From the NCBI RefSeq assembly GCF_010093535.1, contig NW_022985191.1:448001-512000 (forward strand): a stretch of DNA of 64,000 bases, read 5' to 3'. The notes beneath the pieces are model-generated. The model was not told the DNA's origin. It saw only the letters and a list, made by a program, of their open reading frames with translations, and did no database searches. Position 1 is the first letter of the stretch; each line of letters opens with the position of its first letter. This DNA is from Lindgomyces ingoldianus. Taxonomy: Eukaryota; Ascomycota; Dothideomycetes; Pleosporales; Lindgomycetaceae. Both the position numbers and the translations under genes were made by a program. Shown here one piece after another: positions 11,929 to 23,035 of this stretch.

Positions 11929-12948
11929 TCAATCCATATCTTCCAAGCTGCCTCCAGCGATGGATTGTGCTTGTTCCTCGCTAACCATGACTCCTACTAC
12001 GCATTCGCCTAGCATGTTCTCCCAATTCACCCAAGGATGTACTTCCATGAATAGCTTTGTACCGTCCTTTCCTGCCGCCCTCCTCAACTCGCCTTCACCT
12101 CCGGGATGGAAGGGTAGGTAGGGTGTGATGTTGTACACCTTACCCTGATAACTCGACCATGCAGGCTTCTCTTTCCTCCCGTTGTTGTACTTCAGCTGCG
12201 AGGGCGTGACGCGGATAAGAGAAGGAACACCCGACAGATTCTTCCCCGAACGCTGCAGACTCGCCCAGTCGAGTGGAGAGTGACCAGGAGAAAGAAGCAC
12301 TTTGCCTCTTGCGTTTGTAGTCTTCACTGAGGGGGTGAGGCCACCATTCGAAACTGATGGGGCCCGGTTTGGAGCTGGACCGCGGTTCGGGAGAGGCCCA
12401 GTGGTCGGCATACGCAAGGGTTCAGAGAATGTGGGAAGGGCGCGTAGATTTGAGGGCACGATTCGTGGAGGAGGTGCCATGAGCGAGGAGGCCGCGGGAC
12501 TTGGGGGTGGGGCCATGGACGCGGGTGTCGGAGGGGATGGCATGAGGGAGGATTGGACAGAAGTTCGCTGCGCAGAGTTGGCCGCTGGAAAGGAGGGGGG
12601 AGGCAGATCTCCTTCATCTTCATCGGAGCTTTCATTTGCTACGAGTGCGAAGGTGGGAATGGCGACGCTGTCCAGAGGGGCGCTCGGAACTGCCTTTGGC
12701 GTTGTCTGCGGCGACGATGAAGATGTTGACGTCTCTTCTGTTTCGCGATCTGTGTAAGCTTGAGGCTCGGTTCTTTCCTGTCTAGCTGAGACCGATTGAA
12801 CTGGGCCGCCATTCTGCGACATCTGCTCGGCCTCTATGACGCGCGCGGGCCCTTCTGCTGGGGATAGCAAGGCCCGCCATGTCGACGGCGGATGGTGGTA
12901 TATGAGAATAGACAGCGAGATGGCGAGGAGCGAGACAGCCACAAGCAT
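11929..12948 (-). CDS. Irc21/CYB5R4-type cytochrome b5 domain protein, 339 aa
   Basis: Intronless. An N-terminal hydrophobic anchor (about residues 2-18) is followed by a roughly 220-residue disordered linker rich in Pro, Ser and Ala. The C-terminal cytochrome b5 fold (about 245-330) holds the haem-ligand motif HPGG (H281) and a second histidine in EVHPWVNW (H304). The spacing of 23 residues is close to the classic pair. The WSSYQGKVYNITPYLPFHPGG and VHPWVNWENMLGECVVG elements are those of the Irc21/CYB5R4 subgroup, not of microsomal cytochrome b5. The subgroup binds haem and is linked in yeast to genome maintenance, but its electron partner is unclear. There is no reductase domain here. The gene is divergent from NPT1, sharing about 510 bp. 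Confidence 0.88.
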   Translation of the reverse strand: MLVAVSLLAISLSILIYHHPPSTWRALLSPAEGPARVIEAEQMSQNGGPVQSVSARQERTEPQAYTDRETEETSTSSSSPQTTPKAVPSAPLDSVAIPTFALVANESSDEDEGDLPPPSFPAANSAQRTSVQSSLMPSPPTPASMAPPPSPAASSLMAPPPRIVPSNLRALPTFSEPLRMPTTGPLPNRGPAPNRAPSVSNGGLTPSVKTTNARGKVLLSPGHSPLDWASLQRSGKNLSGVPSLIRVTPSQLKYNNGRKEKPAWSSYQGKVYNITPYLPFHPGGEGELRRAAGKDGTKLFMEVHPWVNWENMLGECVVGVMVSEEQAQSIAGGSLEDMD

Positions 12949-13458
12949 GTCTTGGAGAGAAGCCTGAAACGGGTGCGAGTGGACTGAGGGCCTGTGGGAC
13001 GCAATTCAGATTCACAACCTTTTGGAGGCTCGGTGATTCACGGGTCCGATGATCTGATTAGATGACACACCATCCGATCTGGCATCTGCACAAACGCACG
13101 TTTACCCTTCCTTCGGTGATGAGGCTGAAATCCAACTCTGACAACTGGAATGATGCGGCCACGGCCGCGGAATCTTCCATGGCATCATGGGTTTCAATGG
13201 CACATGGCGTTGCGGGCGCCTACTTATCCGGTCACGAGAACAAGCAACAATAGGATGGGGTGCAGGGTGCAGGTGATTATCGCAGCCTTTCGTCAATAGC
13301 TCCCCTTGCATAACACGCTCCAAATTCCAGGCTTCCACAGCTTAAGCTTCCCCCGGACTAACGTGTCGTGGGTGGGACGAAAGTACAAAGCTTGAGCTCC
13401 CCCACCAGCACTCCCTTCCCCCGGGGCACCTTCATGGTTGACGCGAATTAAGCTCAGT
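12949..13458. promoter_or_regulatory. Divergent intergenic promoter region (cytochrome b5 protein / NPT1)
   Basis: The 510 bp between two outward-facing start codons must hold both promoters. No TATA box or factor site is clear enough to name. Confidence 0.5.
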
Positions 13459-15119
13459 ATGGCTGCCAGTAGTTCCACGTTGCCTGAGGGCATCTTCTCA
13501 CTTCTAGATACGCAAGTGGTTCTTCTAATTCATTTCTGGTTCCTCGCTAACTGCGCTCCAGCGATCTCTACAAGTTGACTATGCAATGTTGTGTTCTGAA
13601 ATTCTTCCCAGATGTCTTGGTCACATATAGCTTCACCAATCGAACACCAGACAAGAAACTCAGCCGTGCGGCCTTCAAGTGGCTTCAGGCTCAGGTAGAC
13701 AGTTCGTGCCCGCGCCTTCTCTCCTGCACCTTTTCTCCCGTGCCCTGCTGATGTAGTTTTCAGAGCTTGAAAACATCTCCCTCTCTGCCGATGAGCTCCA
13801 ATTCCTTCAGACGACTTGCACCTACCTGAACGACTCATACCTGCGATTTCTCTCCGCCTTCCGCTTTCAGCCCTCGAAGCAGTTGAAACTGGTCTTCAAT
13901 CCGATAGAAAATTCTGGCCAAGACAGTGACCGCGGCGACTTCGCAATACACACCGAGGGCTTGTGGGTGGACACCATTCTGTACGAGATACCGCTGCTTG
14001 CCCTGGTCAGCGAGGCCTACTTCAAGTTCTGCGACACTGATTGGAGCCATGCGGGACAGTTGGACAAGGCGTACCAGAAGGGCTTAAAGCTGCTCGAGGA
14101 AGGCTGCATTTTCTCTGAATTTGGCACTAGGAGACGCCGTGACTACCATACCCAAGACCTCGTGCTCCAAGGCCTGCGTCGGGCACAGGACGAGGCAGCC
14201 AGGAATGGATGGATGGGCCAGCTCACAGGTACAAGCAATGTTCACTTCGCTATGAATCATGGTATTCTGCCAATAGGCACAGTGGCGCATGAGTGGTTCA
14301 TGGGGGTTGCTGCTATCACAGACAACTACGAAAACTCGAGTGAGGTTGCATTGCAGTATTGGACAACAACGTTTGGAGAGGGTGTACTCGGGATCGCTCT
14401 TACGGATACGTTTGGAACACCAGCATTTCTCCAGGCTTTCAAGAAACCGATCTCTGCACTGGCAACCGCAGTCCCTAGTCCCATGGCCACTCTGCCGTCA
14501 ACGGACGGCACAACACTTCCCGACGTACATTCAGTAGCGTCAACAAAGCCGCTGACGCAGGCCCCCGTTGATGGACAGTCTCCCGCACAAACACCACGGA
14601 AAACGTACGCCCAGGTCTTTACAGGCGTGCGCCAAGATTCCGGGGACCCTCTAGACTTTGTCAAGATGATGCGCGAGTTCTACGATCAAGAGGGCATCAA
14701 GGAGAAGAAGACAATCGTGTTCTCAGATTCTCTGAATATCGAACTATGTTTGAAGTACAAGGCTGCGGCTGAGGCCCAAGGCTTCCAGCCCAGCTTTGGT
14801 GTGGGAACGTTCTTGACGAGTGAGTATTCACGGGGGGGGGGGGCAACGTGGGCTGACCTTTGTAGACGATTTTGACCAAGAATCGACTGGGAAAAAGTCG
14901 ATTCCACTCAATATAGTGATTAAGATCGCTTCCGCCTCAGGCCGTCACGCCGTCAAGATCAGCGACAACATCGGCAAGAACACGGGCGACAAGGCGACGG
15001 TGGAGGAGGTCAAGCACCGATTGGGCTACACGGAAAAATCGTGGGCTGGAGGCGACGAGAGCACTCGGTGGGGTAGCACAAATCAGCCAGCCGCATCTTC
15101 GGCAGCTGTGAAGTCATGA
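13459..15119 (+). CDS. NPT1: Nicotinate phosphoribosyltransferase
   Basis: Exons: 13459-13511, 13562-13694, 13766-14819 and 14866-15119 (1494 nt, 497 aa). The enzyme makes nicotinate mononucleotide from nicotinate and PRPP, with ATP hydrolysis, in the NAD salvage (Preiss-Handler) route. Family signatures are in order: LLDTDLYKLTMQ at the start, SYLRFLSAFRF, RRRDYHTQDLV, GTSNVHFAMNHGILPIGTVAHEW (substrate and catalytic-histidine region), LTDTFGTPAF, TGVRQDSGDP, IVFSDSLN and the KISDNIGKNTGD end. The first intron is GC-AG with the ideal GCAAGT donor and a GCTAAC branch; a GT donor would not give the conserved LLDTDLYK. Between LTDTFGT and GVRQDSGD sits a low-complexity insert of about 55 residues that I recall as shorter in the yeast enzyme. 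The last intron carries a run of 12 G. Confidence 0.95.
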
Positions 15120-15784
15120 AAGGGTGCTGTGAGTGCATCTCGAATTCTGGAATCAGGATGGACTTGCTGGACCGGTGTGGTGGGCAGTCACGGGAGATGC
15201 AGGAGAGGCGTTCACGAGCTGAGATGGATGGGCTGAGCTTACTGGGGGACATGTGTAGAATATTGACGCCCCGCTGCGGCGGTGCATTAATGGCCGTTCT
15301 ATCGAATGCGAATTATATGTGGCGCAGTTTCGCCGCAATGCATCCGCCGAGGCATAATGATGGATAATGATAATGATGGGTAAAGTAGCGAAGGCGACGC
15401 GAATGTAATTGTTCAGGCTTGGCCGCGAGCTTACACACTCGATGCAGCAGCAGCCGTGCCTGGTTCAAAAATAGGCAAATGCGTGAGCCGCTGAAGTGAG
15501 CGATGCCAAAGCCGACGCGCTAAACTGTGCGCTAGCCTCGTCGGACAAGCTTGGGGCCCTTTCTTCACCTTCAGCTCAGCCCCCAGGGAAACACATATTC
15601 ACCCTCCACTGCACACTTTTTGTCGCTGCATTGGATTGCCTGCGCTCCTGCCCTGCTCGCATCAATTCTTGAGCATTTCTCCCGCGAACCCCTCCTCATC
15701 TCTCGCGATAATCAGCGCTGTAGCTAGGCGTCCGCTGTCTCAGGAGTGTCCATAAACCACACGCCACACGAGTTCCGTTTCAGC
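15120..15784. other. Intergenic; promoter and 5' leader of the syntaxin gene
   Basis: CT-rich tracts before 15785 are typical of highly expressed fungal promoters. No further gene is recognised. Confidence 0.5.
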
Positions 15785-16990
15785 ATGAGTGTAAGCGGCT
15801 CTCTTTGTCACTGACCTTTGAGATTCAACCTCTCGACCTCTCTTCCATCATTATTCCTCCCACTGACCTTGCTGACGCACTGCCATGGCTCAACAGTACG
15901 GCGGCTACAACCAGGTGGGCTACGGCTCTAATCCCTACGACCAGCGCGACGAGGCCCCAGCGGCTAGTGGCCGATACAACAACTACAGTCAGGGCAGATA
16001 TGATGATCGTAGGTACCTGGCTGATGGATCTCTTTGCAGTCGTCTGACTGGAAGCAGCGAGTGCGGTCGAGATGCAGCCATACGGCGGTCAGCAAGCCGG
16101 TGCAGACCCCAATGCCATCCTCAACGAATGCCGAGAAGTCGACCGCGCGCTCGACCAGATCAACGGGCAGCTCGACAACCTAGAGCGCATCTTCAAGCAG
16201 GTCCTGGCCCGTCCAGACATGCCCTCCGGCGAAATCTCCAACCTTAGCTCCCAGATCATGACGGCCTACCGCGCGCTCGTCGCACGCGTCAAAAACATCA
16301 AGTCAAAGCCCGAGTCTGGAAACCCGCGAAACGCACCCCAAGTTGGAAAGGTGGACCGCAGGCTCAAGCAGACCATCAACCGATACCAGACCCTCGAGGC
16401 TGAGTTCCGACGAGACTCTCAAGCTGCCGCTGAGCGCCAATACCGCATTGTGAGGCCAGATGCCACAGACGACGAGGTCCGACAGGCGGTCGAGGACCCC
16501 GATGCGCCAATTTTCCAGCAAGCTGTAAGAATTCACCTACCATCACCATCTACCTGGTAATTCACTGACACTGCTCCTAGCTCCTCAGCTCCGACCGCCG
16601 CGGTCAGGCACAATCCAGCCTCCGAAACGTCCAGGAGCGACATGAAGCTATCCAGAAAATTGAGCGACAGATGGTGGAATTGGCACAGCTGTTCCAGGAC
16701 CTTGACCAAATTGTTATGCAACAGGAGCCGCTCGTCACGAACATTGAGGCAAAGGGAGAGGAAGTACATGACAACGTCGTCAAGGCGAATACCGAAATTG
16801 GTGGCGCCATTGAAAAAGCAAGGAGCCGTAACCGCAAGAAGTGGTGGTGCCTCCTCATTGTCGGTGAGTTTGCCAAAATGCAGTTTTTTTGGTTGTCCTA
16901 GCAATAGGCTCCTAACTTTCGCCAGTGCTCATCATTATTGTCATCGCCGTCGTGGTTGCGGTGGTTGTCACTATCAACAAAAATAAGTAG
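15785..16990 (+). CDS. SSO1: Plasma-membrane t-SNARE, syntaxin 1/Sso family
   Basis: Exons: 15785-15790, 15897-16008, 16058-16524, 16581-16863 and 16926-16990 (933 nt, 310 aa). It follows the Sso plan: Gly/Tyr/Asn-rich N-terminus, Habc bundle (ILNECREVDRALDQINGQLD..YRALVARVKNIK), SNARE helix with the central glutamine in VELAQLFQDLDQIVMQQEP, and a C-terminal tail anchor (KKWWCLLIVVLIIIVIAVVVAVVV). It drives exocytic vesicle fusion with Sec9 and synaptobrevin partners. The start is uncertain. I use ATG-AGT followed by a GTAAGC intron, giving an MSYGGYNQ start like many fungal homologues. An ATG at 15885 inside that intron would give MAQQYGGYNQ in the same frame. Confidence 0.9.
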
Positions 16991-18127
16991 ATCTGAAGTT
17001 GTATTGCCCTGGATCTGAGATTATTTCATCAACGGCAAGGCTACTACGTCAGCCATGAAAATCAGCCCGTCTTGTTTCCCCGCACATCTCTCCCACTTAG
17101 TCTCGAATCCGTATCCACCATTGAATTCGTATGATTTTAGTATTATCAAGGCCGGTCCGGTACGTTGTATAATAACTCCGGTGGATATGTACTCTATCAT
17201 CTCATTTTTCATCTGTCTCCTCGTCTGGCTGGGCGAGATCCGCTGCTCTAGCTTTCCTAGCGTTCCTCTTCTTCTGATTTCACTAGGCGTCCTCGGACAG
17301 CCGCGGCAATGTTGCATCCTGTACTGTCCACGGGGTCCAGTCAGGGTAAATCTAATCAGTCTTGTGCGATGCTGTGGAATGCCGTCACTGGCTGAATGCA
17401 TTTCTTTTTTGGGGGGGATTGGGAAAGGGGCTTCTAGATGCAATATGTAGGTATTGTCAATCACGAAGACCCCATGTTGTTTTTCCGGCCCTTGTGCTTT
17501 GTGCGGCAGACATGGCCTGCAGAATCAAGCTCTCAGTCACTGGTAGGGCGTCCTAGGTCTGTGGCTAGTACGCTTGAGTGCAATCGGCCTTTGGGTTGAC
17601 GATTCCGAGGCCTTTGATGATTGGTCGAATTCCGCAGACTATTTACACCAAGAAGCTTCCCCCAGTAGAGCCAGCATGATCCGAAGCACCCGTAACTCTT
17701 GTCAGGTTGCTACTGGTCGAGAGATGCAAGAATGGCGGGCGAGCTTGGAATTCGACTGCCTTCTACATACCTTGGCGCCCAAAGTTTATCTCATGGATCT
17801 TACAGGGCTCCGTGATTCAAGCCTTCTTCATGTAGTTCGAGAGCTCCTCACTGCATTCAGCCTGTTGTCTTCCAAGCTCTTGCGTGACGCTCTGGTGCCA
17901 TCCATGGACCTTTCCGTATCCATTGACTGCTCGGGTATTCGAACTATACACAATGTACCCTGTGCCTACCACGCTCGGCCAGGCAGAGCGCGAATCAAGG
18001 CCTGTGAAAGACCTTTATCTCAACCTGTGCAACCTCTCCACCCCTCCCCCGTGTATCGTTCGCTCGAAGAAGTAGTCCGCATGGTACTGCTGTTAAACCT
18101 ACCTTTTTGTCAGATATTTTGTCCCGT
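16991..18127. other. Intergenic; 3' flank of the t-SNARE gene and phytochrome leader
   Basis: Overlapping frames of 131-147 codons on both strands at 17021-17464 look like chance. A 246-codon plus frame starting at 17574 runs into the phytochrome gene in a different frame, probably only a long 5' leader. No known domain. Confidence 0.4.
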
Positions 18128-21100
18128 ATGGAGCGGGTATTTCCTATCCGGTGTACCATCATCGATGACAGTCCTCATCTCTTGGGTGATCATCAACAAC
18201 AAGGTGCGTACCTTTGCGAGCCTCCGCCCGCCCTGCACACCTTTTGGTGCCGAGATTCTCTCGCTTATATCATGTCTCGCATGTAGAGGTCCACGAGCAA
18301 CGGGTCATACTTGAATCTCCACGATCTGAGAGGTCGGAGCCACCTATCCCGAAAGCTCCTATATCACCGACCGCCGAATTCTCCAGCATCGAGAGTGAAG
18401 AGATTCTCCAGAATCCGCCGCAAGAAAGCTCACAGCTTGTGCATACAGAGCATTGCGAGCATGCCTTCATCAATGAGGACGGCTATGGTTTTATTACCGG
18501 GAAGCGTGACACGTTTACGCGCTGCGAAGATGAGCGTATCCGCACTCCGGGAGCCGTTCAGTCCCACGGAATGCTCATCGGCCTCGAAGTCTTCGAAGGA
18601 GCCGCTATTACCCGATGCCTTTGTCGCGTGGTGAGCGAGAACTCGGAGGCTATTTGCAAGTACACCCCTGGTGAAATATTTGGCTTGGACAATTTCCTCT
18701 TCGTTTTTCCGGCCCACCAGCGTTTGATCTTCCAAAGCTATGCACGGTCTGTCATTAATTCATTCAAGAATACGTCTCAGTCTGCCGAACCTAAGGTCTT
18801 CTCCATTAGCTTCATGGATCCTGGTGGATACATTGTCCCCGCCTGGTGTGCAATGCACTTTGTTGGAGGGCAACACAACCTTCTGATCTGCGAATTCGAG
18901 CTGGAGGAGAGCTGTTGTATTAACCAGACCTTGGAGGACGATCTCCCTTCGACACCGTATAACACTCTCGGTTCTGATCCAGGGGAAGCCACCTCAAGCT
19001 TCCTGAAGAAAAGTGAGCCCCTGAATATCACTGTCCATACAATCGACATGTTTCAAGGAGAGGGAAGGACTATGGAGGTTGTCAGCGTCATGTCCCATAT
19101 CCAGCAACAATTGTCTTCCAAGAATGACATTCAAGACCTACTAGACACTATTGTCGGCCTGATCCAGGAACTGACAGGCTATCACCGATGTATGGTATAT
19201 CGCTTTGACGAGAATTACAACGGCAGAGTGGTCTCAGAGCTTCTCAACCCCCAAGCTAGCTTAGACATCTACAAAGGTCTCCACTTCCCTGCAAGTGACA
19301 TCCCAAAGCAAGCCCGGGATCTGTACAAGATCAACAAAGTGCGAGTTCTCTTCAACAGGGATACCTTCCCGAGCAGATTAGTATACAGAAACCTTGAAGA
19401 TCTTGACTCCCCATTGGACCTCACTCATTCATACCTCCGGGCAATGTCTCCAGTCCATCTCAAATATTTGGCCAACATGGGGGTCAGGTCAACGATGAGC
19501 GTCTCGTTAGACTACAGAAATGAGCTATGGGGACTCATCTGCTGTCACTCATATGGCCCAAATGGAGTTCGAGTCCCTTTTCCTGTTCGCGAGCTCTGTT
19601 ACTGGGTAAATTTATTCTAAATTTATATTCTTAGACTTAGAATTGCTTTTTGCTAATTGTTATAGGTCGGCCTATGCGCATCGAATTGTCTCGATAAGGT
19701 ATTGAACGCCGAAAAGATCAAAGCCCGAAACATCTTGACTACAATGCAGATTGATATTACCCCTCGGGGATGCATATCTGCGTCGTCTGAGGATCTTTTG
19801 CACATGTTCGGGGCCGATTTTGGTTTCCTGGTCGTTCAGGGTGAGGCGCGTACAATCGGCAAGCTATCATCCTACCTTGAAGCAGTGACACTGCTGAGAT
19901 ACGTGTACTTCCGGAAATTTGACAACACCTTTGCTACAAAGAATATTACCCGAGATTTCTCAGATCTCGTTTACGAGCCGGGCTTCGACCACATCGCCGG
20001 ACTCCTATTCATTCCGCTGTCCCAGGAAGCAGGCGACTTTGTCATCTTCTTTAGAAAGAATCAGACTAAAGTATTTCATTGGGCGGGGAATCCGAACATG
20101 TCAAAAACGGGGTCGCTGGAGCCAAGGAACAGCTTCAACAAGTGGACCGAGACGGTTCGGGGAACCTGTTCCCCCTGGACAGAAGAGCAATGTATGCCTC
20201 ACTGAATTCAACTTTCCTCACATGACGACTAATTTATGGGTATAGTTGAAGCTGCAGTAATTACAAGACTCGTATATGGCAACTTTATTCGAGTCTGGAG
20301 GGAAAAGGAGGCAGCATTGCAGGAAACTCGAATGAAGCGCTTACTCCTACTAAATCTCTCCCATGAAGGTGGAGTAGTTGCCATGCTGCTAGATGTACCA
20401 TGGTTAACATGAACTTAGTGCGAACTCCACTGAATGCCGTCGTGAATTACCTAGAAATGGCGCTCGAGAAACCGCTAAACAAGGCCACCAAGGATATTCT
20501 CACACAATCTTATTCCGCTTCCAGATCCCTCATATATGTCATCGATGACCTACTACATCTTACCGGTGGCGGAAAGCAACCATCCCCGCCTCTGGTTCAT
20601 GTGGCATTCGATCTAGCACAAGGCATTCAGCTTACGTTAGACCAGTTTGAGCAGCATGCCATTCAGAAAGGATTGACTTTTGATATCATCAAAGACCTCA
20701 ATTTTCCTCATTACGTCTATGGCGACCTCCAAAGACTCCAACAAGCGGTGGCGAGCCTTGTCACCAACGCAGTAAAGAACACTAACAAGGGGGGCATCGT
20801 CATCCATCTTGGCTTGCCCTCAGCGACAGAAGAAAGTTGTGTCATTCAAATCGCCGTCCAGGATACTGGAAAGGGCATCTCTGAGCGCGAATTGGACGAT
20901 CTTTTCCAGGAATTTGAGCAAGTACCCGACGAAGAGCCTGATTCAGATCAGAGCCCGGTAGAAGAAAAAAAAGAAGAACCAAAGAAGCCAATCAAAGAGG
21001 CTCGACTAGGACTAGGTCTCGCCTTGTTAGCTAGGTACATAAAGCATTGTGGTGGCCAGATTCGCGGTAAATCGAAAGTTGGGAAAGGGTCGATATTCTC

Positions 21101-22358
21101 ACTCGATGTGCCCATGCAACTTGCGAACGAAACCTCGATCAAATCAGCATCTCGCTCATCCGCATCAACTACTCCATCTGATGATAGACCGGAACAGAAT
21201 CGCATTACTCCTCAGCGCCCGACCCTAACCTCAATGACATTCACGAGCTCTCCTGCAAACTTCCATCTGCATCTTGATAGGAGTAGTCGTCAAAGCGAGA
21301 GATCGCCCGTAAATTCCATTCATTTCCATCACCAACTGCCTGCTAAGGAGACGAAACCGCTAGATATCATGGCCTCACAAGAGCAAGCAACTCCACTCAA
21401 AGAGAATTTCATGATCTTAGTTGCAGACGATAATCCGGTCAATATCTCTCTTCTCCAACGTAGGTTAAAAAGGATGGGGCATGAAGTCAAAATAGGCCGT
21501 GATGGGCAGCAGTGCTTCAGGGAGTTTCAGAGATATCGTGGTGAGGTGGATTTTGTCTTAATGGACTTGAATGTATGTTTGTTCTCCTGATTGCTGACTT
21601 GTACTAATTTATGAGTTTAGATGCCTCTCGTTGATGGCATAAAATCAACAATGATGATTCGTGAAATCGAGCGGACTGAGCCCGTTACTTTCTTCGCTCC
21701 TGGGCATACCGATACGACTGATCCTTCAATCCCACCTCAAATTTGCTCAGATTATCTTGCACCAGAACGAACGGACTTCGCTTCAGAACCCATGTCACTA
21801 AGATCAACAGAACCACCACTACCATTGACATCGTTTTCTCCTCCAGGCCGAGATCAATTTGCAATTTTTGAATCTTGGTCGGCTTCTACTCTCCCTTCTA
21901 TCATATTAGCTCCTCTAACAATCTCTAACCCCACGAAGGCAGTTGAGCCATGCTCGGAAACATCCTACTTCCCTACCTACTCGCAAATAGAGCAGATGAA
22001 ACAGACAAAGCGCTCTTCCGATCCAGAGTCGGAGTCGAGAGATCTCACCCCGCTTCCTACTTCTCATCAACAACAGTCGCCCATCTCTGCTCTTCGGCGG
22101 CCTGTCACATCCGAGGTCAACTGCCAAATATTGACCGTACCTCCTACCTCAAAACGCACACCCATTTTTGCGGTGTCAGCTAGCTTGAATCTGCATTCTC
22201 AACATTCACTAGAAGCTGCAGGATTTGATGGATGGTTATCCAAGCCAATCGACTTCGAGCGGCTGACTGTCATACTGAAGGGGACAATGAGTACCGATTT
22301 GAGGATGCAGACTAAGTGTGAACCCGGTGACTTCAAGGCTGGAGGCTGGTTCGGATGA
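18128..22358 (+). CDS. Fungal phytochrome hybrid histidine kinase, 1311 aa
   Basis: Exons: 18128-18203, 18287-19605, 19666-20191, 20246-20368, 20419-21572 and 21621-22358 (3936 nt). It is a red/far-red light sensor kinase of the FphA type. The start MERVFPIR is characteristic. Domains: PAS with the biliverdin-attachment cysteine C105 in CEDERIRTPGAVQSHG (about 100-215); GAF with ASDIPKQARDLY and RAMSPVHLKYLANMGV (about 280-475); PHY with the tongue motif PRNSF (about 480-655); HisKA with the phospho-acceptor H680 in NLSHEVRTPLNA; HATPase with TNAVKN, DTGKGI and LGLGLAL (about 775-905); and a C-terminal receiver with ADDN, D1064 in LMDLNMPLVDG and KPID. The receiver is split by a Ser/Pro/Thr-rich insert of about 150 residues. 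All key residues for chromophore binding, kinase and phosphorelay are intact. Output probably goes through Ypd1 to response regulators or the Hog pathway. Confidence 0.95.
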
Positions 22359-23035
22359 AGATGGGAGATTGTTGATGCTGAGGCTGTTCCTGGGAGAGAA
22401 AAAAGCATAAGGTGAGGTGGAGTTCTTGGGCCCCTATGTTTTCGATTATCCTCACTTCCACACTATTCTATGGCATTGGTATAGAGGAGCTTGCGGTCTC
22501 CTATCAATCATGTAACTTTTGGCGGGTATTGAGGAAAGGCCTTCTATTTTTCCGTACCTACGTATATTGTGTTTCACTTCAAGAAACCGAACTCTTCTAA
22601 TTCCCCCCCTCTCCAGTTTTACCAGCCTTCTTAATTTGTGACTCAGAGAAACGTGTGGAAATTGGGTTTGGGGTTGTGGTGTAGAGAAAAGGCAGTTAGC
22701 TCCATGTTCGGTTTCTACGTGAGTTTGAATTATCCAGGATTGATGAGGGATCGATCACAAACACGCAGAGAAGGTACTCGTATGGTTTAGAAATGAGTGG
22801 GCAACTAGACTAGACCTAATTCCGTCAAAAAGAAATGCGACATGGGTCTGAGGATATGCCCAAGGCAAGAGACTAATACTAGGGAGTTTTTCTATAGAAG
22901 TGAAGAGCGTGATGGTAAGGCGCATAGGTGCCTACCTCTCTTTCCACTTCAAATCGATATGGGTTTCCCACGCCCGTGCCACTCGCTCCCTCCCTCCCTA
23001 ACAGGGTAAAGTATGGGAGATCTGAGTCTATATTT
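22359..23035. other. Intergenic between convergent genes
   Basis: 3' flanks of the phytochrome gene and the Tri14-like gene. Nothing recognisable. Confidence 0.5.

Noticed and set aside
12302..12757. 151-codon plus frame opposite the cytochrome b5-like gene
   Set aside because: Shadow of the Pro/Ser-rich linker; Gly/Ala-rich complement without start context.
14830..14843. Run of 12 G as a frameshift in the NPT1 gene
   Set aside because: It lies inside the last intron, so it does not affect the protein, though its exact length may be a sequencing uncertainty.
17021..17464. Overlapping 131- and 147-codon frames on both strands
   Set aside because: No family resemblance on either strand; located in the 3' flank of the t-SNARE gene.
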